Origin: Bacteroidales bacterium UBA5515
GTDB taxonomy: Bacteria > Bacteroidota > Bacteroidia > Bacteroidales > P3
Assembly: GCA_002423895.1 (NCBI GenBank)
Contig: DIOL01000019.1
Coordinates: 62,001-126,000, forward strand
Length of the DNA: 64,000 nucleotides
Direction of reading: 5' to 3'
Part shown: piece by piece, positions 61,399 through 64,000 of the stretch
How the letters are laid out: the number at the start of each line of letters is the position of its first letter
How positions within the stretch are numbered: position 1 is the stretch's first letter
The notes under the pieces: generated by a model
Told to the model about the DNA's origin: nothing
What the model saw: only the letters and a program-made list of their open reading frames with translations
The model's database searches: none
Translations under genes and position numbers: made by a program

Positions 61399-63069
61399 AT
61401 GAAAAAAAATATCTTTTATCATTTGATTGGGATTATTCTCTTTTCAATATTTTTTTCGTCATGTGTTGATGAAAAAGATTTTGATTTTGATAGAATGACC
61501 ACAGTAACAATTAACCCAAGCGTTCAACTTAATAAGTTAGTTTCTGAAGAAATTTCATTAAATGACTTTTTTAATATTGATAGCATTGAAGGAGTTAATG
61601 TTACACTACAATCTGACCCAGGAGGTGATTATTTAGAATTCACTTATTCATTTGACACCTCTGTAATTCCAAGTATTCCTGTAATTAATGTAAATCCAAC
61701 TAATGTTGTTCTCCCTCCACTTAATTTGGAAGGAACAAGCTATACAGGAGACTTCTATTTTCCAAATTTGAGTCAGAATATGTTTACTGCTGAGGTAGAC
61801 TTCCCTGAACTTGAACATGGACAAACTATAGATAGTATTTATCTTAAAGGAGGAGAACTTCAAATAAATGTTAATTCCAATATTGATTACTCTTCTTATA
61901 TGATAATTACTTGTGATGAAATTCGCAGAAAAGATAATAATGCAACATTTAATGACACCATATATTTATCTCAATCAAAAAGAAAAAGTATAGGAACTAA
62001 TACCACAGAATTATCTGACTATAAAATTAAACTTAGTGATAATAAAATTAATTTTAGATATAGACTTCATATTTCAGCAAATGGTGCACTTCACAACTAT
62101 AATGTTGGATTAAACATTGCAATTAACAACATACAGTTTGATGCTGCATATGGGAAAATGGGAAAATTTAATGTTGATTTTTCTGACAATATAGATATTG
62201 ATTTCTTTAAAGGCTCTTCAATCTCAAGATTTTTTGAAGGAGAAAAATTTAATTTGGAAAAACTTTTCATTGATTTTAAAACTGAAACAAATAATGGAAT
62301 TCCTTCTGTTATAAATATTAATCAATTTGGAGTTTATGACAAAGATAATGTATTTCATGATGCAATTGTAAATCCTGCAGATAGACAAATTAATGTAAAT
62401 CCTGCTTCAAACCTAAACTCTATTGGCACAAGCACAAAAAGGGTTCAATTCAATGTAAATCTATTAAATCTTCTTCCACAAAAACTTTCATTTGATGCAA
62501 GTCTTGCTTTAAATCCTAATAATGTTAATTGTTTTGTTGTAAACAATCCTTATGTAAAAGTTCAAGCAGATATACATATTCCTTTTAAAGGTAAACTTAA
62601 TGATTTGGACTACGATGTAGAATTTTACAACGATTTGTATGAAGGGAAAAACACTGAAGATAATTACGCTGATTACATTAAAGAAGCTACCATATATTTA
62701 GATATGACAAATTACTTTCCAATAAGTATTGGTGCTGAACTTTATGGAGTAGATACAAACGGAAATGAAATTGGTAAAATATTGAATTTTAATAATGGAA
62801 CAGATGATGTTATAATAAATGGCGCTAATGTAGATAATCATGGTAATGTTATTTCTCCATCAATGAAGAAAACTACAATTTCTGCTAATTCAACAAATGT
62901 TTCTGTACTTAAAAAATCAAAAAAAATAAGATTAAAACTTAAACTTAATACTTCTTCAACAAATGATGGCACAAAACCATTTATTAGATTCAGAAAAGAA
63001 AGCAAAATTATTATTAATGCTGGTGTTGACTTAAAAACAAATATTTCAATTAACCCTTTTAAGAAATAA
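61399..63069 (+). CDS. Large lipoprotein of unknown function
   Basis: 556 residues. Signal with lipobox FFSSC (about 19-23) followed by VDEKDFDFD. The mature protein is beta-rich with repeated DNVxFNVNL-like strands and Asn/Asp-rich loops; no catalytic motif or known domain was recognised. It is followed after 5 bp by a DUF5723 gene, so the pair is co-transcribed and may act together in the outer membrane. Starts 32 bp after the ABC permease, possibly in the same transcript. Confidence 0.75.
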   Translation: MKKNIFYHLIGIILFSIFFSSCVDEKDFDFDRMTTVTINPSVQLNKLVSEEISLNDFFNIDSIEGVNVTLQSDPGGDYLEFTYSFDTSVIPSIPVINVNPTNVVLPPLNLEGTSYTGDFYFPNLSQNMFTAEVDFPELEHGQTIDSIYLKGGELQINVNSNIDYSSYMIITCDEIRRKDNNATFNDTIYLSQSKRKSIGTNTTELSDYKIKLSDNKINFRYRLHISANGALHNYNVGLNIAINNIQFDAAYGKMGKFNVDFSDNIDIDFFKGSSISRFFEGEKFNLEKLFIDFKTETNNGIPSVININQFGVYDKDNVFHDAIVNPADRQINVNPASNLNSIGTSTKRVQFNVNLLNLLPQKLSFDASLALNPNNVNCFVVNNPYVKVQADIHIPFKGKLNDLDYDVEFYNDLYEGKNTEDNYADYIKEATIYLDMTNYFPISIGAELYGVDTNGNEIGKILNFNNGTDDVIINGANVDNHGNVISPSMKKTTISANSTNVSVLKKSKKIRLKLKLNTSSTNDGTKPFIRFRKESKIIINAGVDLKTNISINPFKK

Positions 63070-63074
63070 CAATC

Positions 63075-64000
63075 ATGAAAAAGATATTTATAACCATAGT
63101 TTTTTTTATATCTATTTTGCTTTTAAACAATAGTATTAAAGCTCAATATTCAGATATAACTTACTTTATGAGAAGCACTCCTTACTCATATAAAATGAAT
63201 CCTGCTCAAATTCCTACTTCCTCTTTCTATTTTAATCTTCCTTTCCTTTCAGGAATTAATCTTGATTTCAAAACTTCTGGATTTAGTTATAATGACCTAA
63301 TTAAAAGAAGAGATGATGATTCTTTATACTTTGATTTCAAAGGTTTTTATAATTCTCTTAGTAATTCTAATTACATCAAAATGAATGGAAATTTTGAAAT
63401 TTTAGGATTTGGTTTCAATGCTGGGAAAAAGAATTATATTTCATTTGGTATTGATATGAATTTTGATTCAAGATTAAGGTTTTCAAGAGATTTATTTGGA
63501 TTTTTATCTGGAGATAAAACATTTTCTAATGAAGCTATTCAAGTATCTGATAACGAAATCTTATCTCTAAATTCATATATTTCAACTTCAATTGGATACA
63601 CAAGGGTAGTTAACAGTAAATTAAATGTAGGTTTAAGAGCAAAATTTATTCTTGGATTAGCAAATATTACAACAGAAGAATCAAAGCTACAAATTTCTCA
63701 AAATGATGAAGGGTTAACTGCTCAAAGTAATTTTTTAATCAGATCATCTTCAATGATAGGAAGTTTAAATTTACCTGGATTAAACTCAAGTGATTCAATC
63801 GAATTTAATGTTGACTCTGATAGCATTAAATCCAGTATAATGAAAAACAAAGGTTTTGGTATTGATTTTGGTGCTACCTATAAATTGAACGATAAAATGA
63901 TACTTAGCCTTAGCGTTCAAGATTTAGGTTTTATTAAGTGGACAGCAAATACAACAGATATCGTTTCAAAAAATCCAAATGGAACATATACTTTTACAGG
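63075..64000 (+). CDS. DUF5723 family protein, C-terminus beyond window
   Basis: ATG at 63075; the frame is open to the window end (308 codons). Signal peptide about 1-24 (ends SIKAQ). The start YSDITYFMRSTPYSYKMNPA and the following beta-strand pattern match DUF5723, a family of probable outer-membrane beta-barrel proteins in Bacteroidetes. Alternating aromatic strands (IGFGFNAGKKNYISFGIDMN-like region) fit a barrel. Partner of the preceding lipoprotein by position. Function unknown. Confidence 0.8.
   Translation, partial: MKKIFITIVFFISILLLNNSIKAQYSDITYFMRSTPYSYKMNPAQIPTSSFYFNLPFLSGINLDFKTSGFSYNDLIKRRDDDSLYFDFKGFYNSLSNSNYIKMNGNFEILGFGFNAGKKNYISFGIDMNFDSRLRFSRDLFGFLSGDKTFSNEAIQVSDNEILSLNSYISTSIGYTRVVNSKLNVGLRAKFILGLANITTEESKLQISQNDEGLTAQSNFLIRSSSMIGSLNLPGLNSSDSIEFNVDSDSIKSSIMKNKGFGIDFGATYKLNDKMILSLSVQDLGFIKWTANTTDIVSKNPNGTYTFT

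Overview
The window is a low-GC (roughly 30% by eye) bacterial chromosome segment that reads as Bacteroidetes, most likely order Bacteroidales. The evidence is promoters with the -7 element TAnnTTTG (often TATCTTTG) and few Shine-Dalgarno sites, secreted proteins ending in type IX secretion (T9SS) sorting domains with the YPNP motif, BspA-type leucine-rich repeat proteins, a FISUMP-domain protein, a DUF5723 protein, a long NusB, and a VapE/HU module typical of this phylum. No rRNA, tRNA, integrase, transposase or CRISPR array was recognised.

Layout. 1-7.4 kb (minus strand): accessory block with a DUF262 protein (cut by the left edge), hsdS and hsdM of a type I restriction-modification system, then a VapE-type primase/helicase and a small helix-turn-helix protein. 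8.1-13.1 kb: HU-like protein, SulP anion transporter, and a BtuCDF-type cobalamin importer; 13.1-13.9 kb: SAM-hydroxide adenosyltransferase family protein (minus). 14.0-25.6 kb: tandem array of secreted T9SS substrates (three BspA-like LRR proteins, two CUB/PKD/P-domain paralogues) with near-identical promoter and terminator cassettes and the remains of a deleted member, then a lipoprotein behind a possible attenuator. 26.1-33.6 kb: YeiH-type transporter, AraC regulator, and a tripartite RND efflux operon. 34.2-43.4 kb: fermentation cluster: adenosylcobalamin-dependent lysine 5,6-aminomutase (kamD, kamE) with a lipoprotein gene between its subunits, one CoA-transferase subunit, thiolase, a MaoC-type (R)-hydratase, a PhaB/FabG-type reductase, butyryl-CoA dehydrogenase and EtfBA. 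43.5-45.2 kb: DUF5131 protein and a TPR protein. 45.4-51.8 kb (minus): nusB-DUF1573-yajC-coaE followed by a T9SS trypsin-like protease and a PIF1/HRDC helicase. 52.4-64 kb: MarC, AspT-type antiporter, ABC-F ATPase, MFS transporter, FISUMP protein, NatAB-like ABC exporter, a lipoprotein and the start of a DUF5723 protein.

How it fits together. The cobalamin importer would supply the cofactor of lysine 5,6-aminomutase. Thiolase, (R)-type reductase and (R)-hydratase would make crotonyl-CoA from acetyl-CoA; lysine breakdown also leads to crotonyl-CoA; Bcd/EtfAB reduces it to butyryl-CoA. The cell is thus probably an amino-acid-fermenting, butyrate-forming anaerobe that exports proteins through T9SS.

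The most unusual signal is not a gene. At least eight intergenic gaps or sub-gaps carry short arrays with a period of 21 or 22 bp (two DNA helical turns). The period is almost constant but the unit differs from locus to locus. Two arrays (33.8 and 52.1 kb) are made of near-palindromes sharing the core AATGCCATT; two (4.8 and 53.1 kb) use the same unit on opposite strands; two (25.9 and 37.9 kb) are bounded by inverted repeats and share a flanking element. I see no CRISPR-like spacers and no associated gene; their function is unknown to me.
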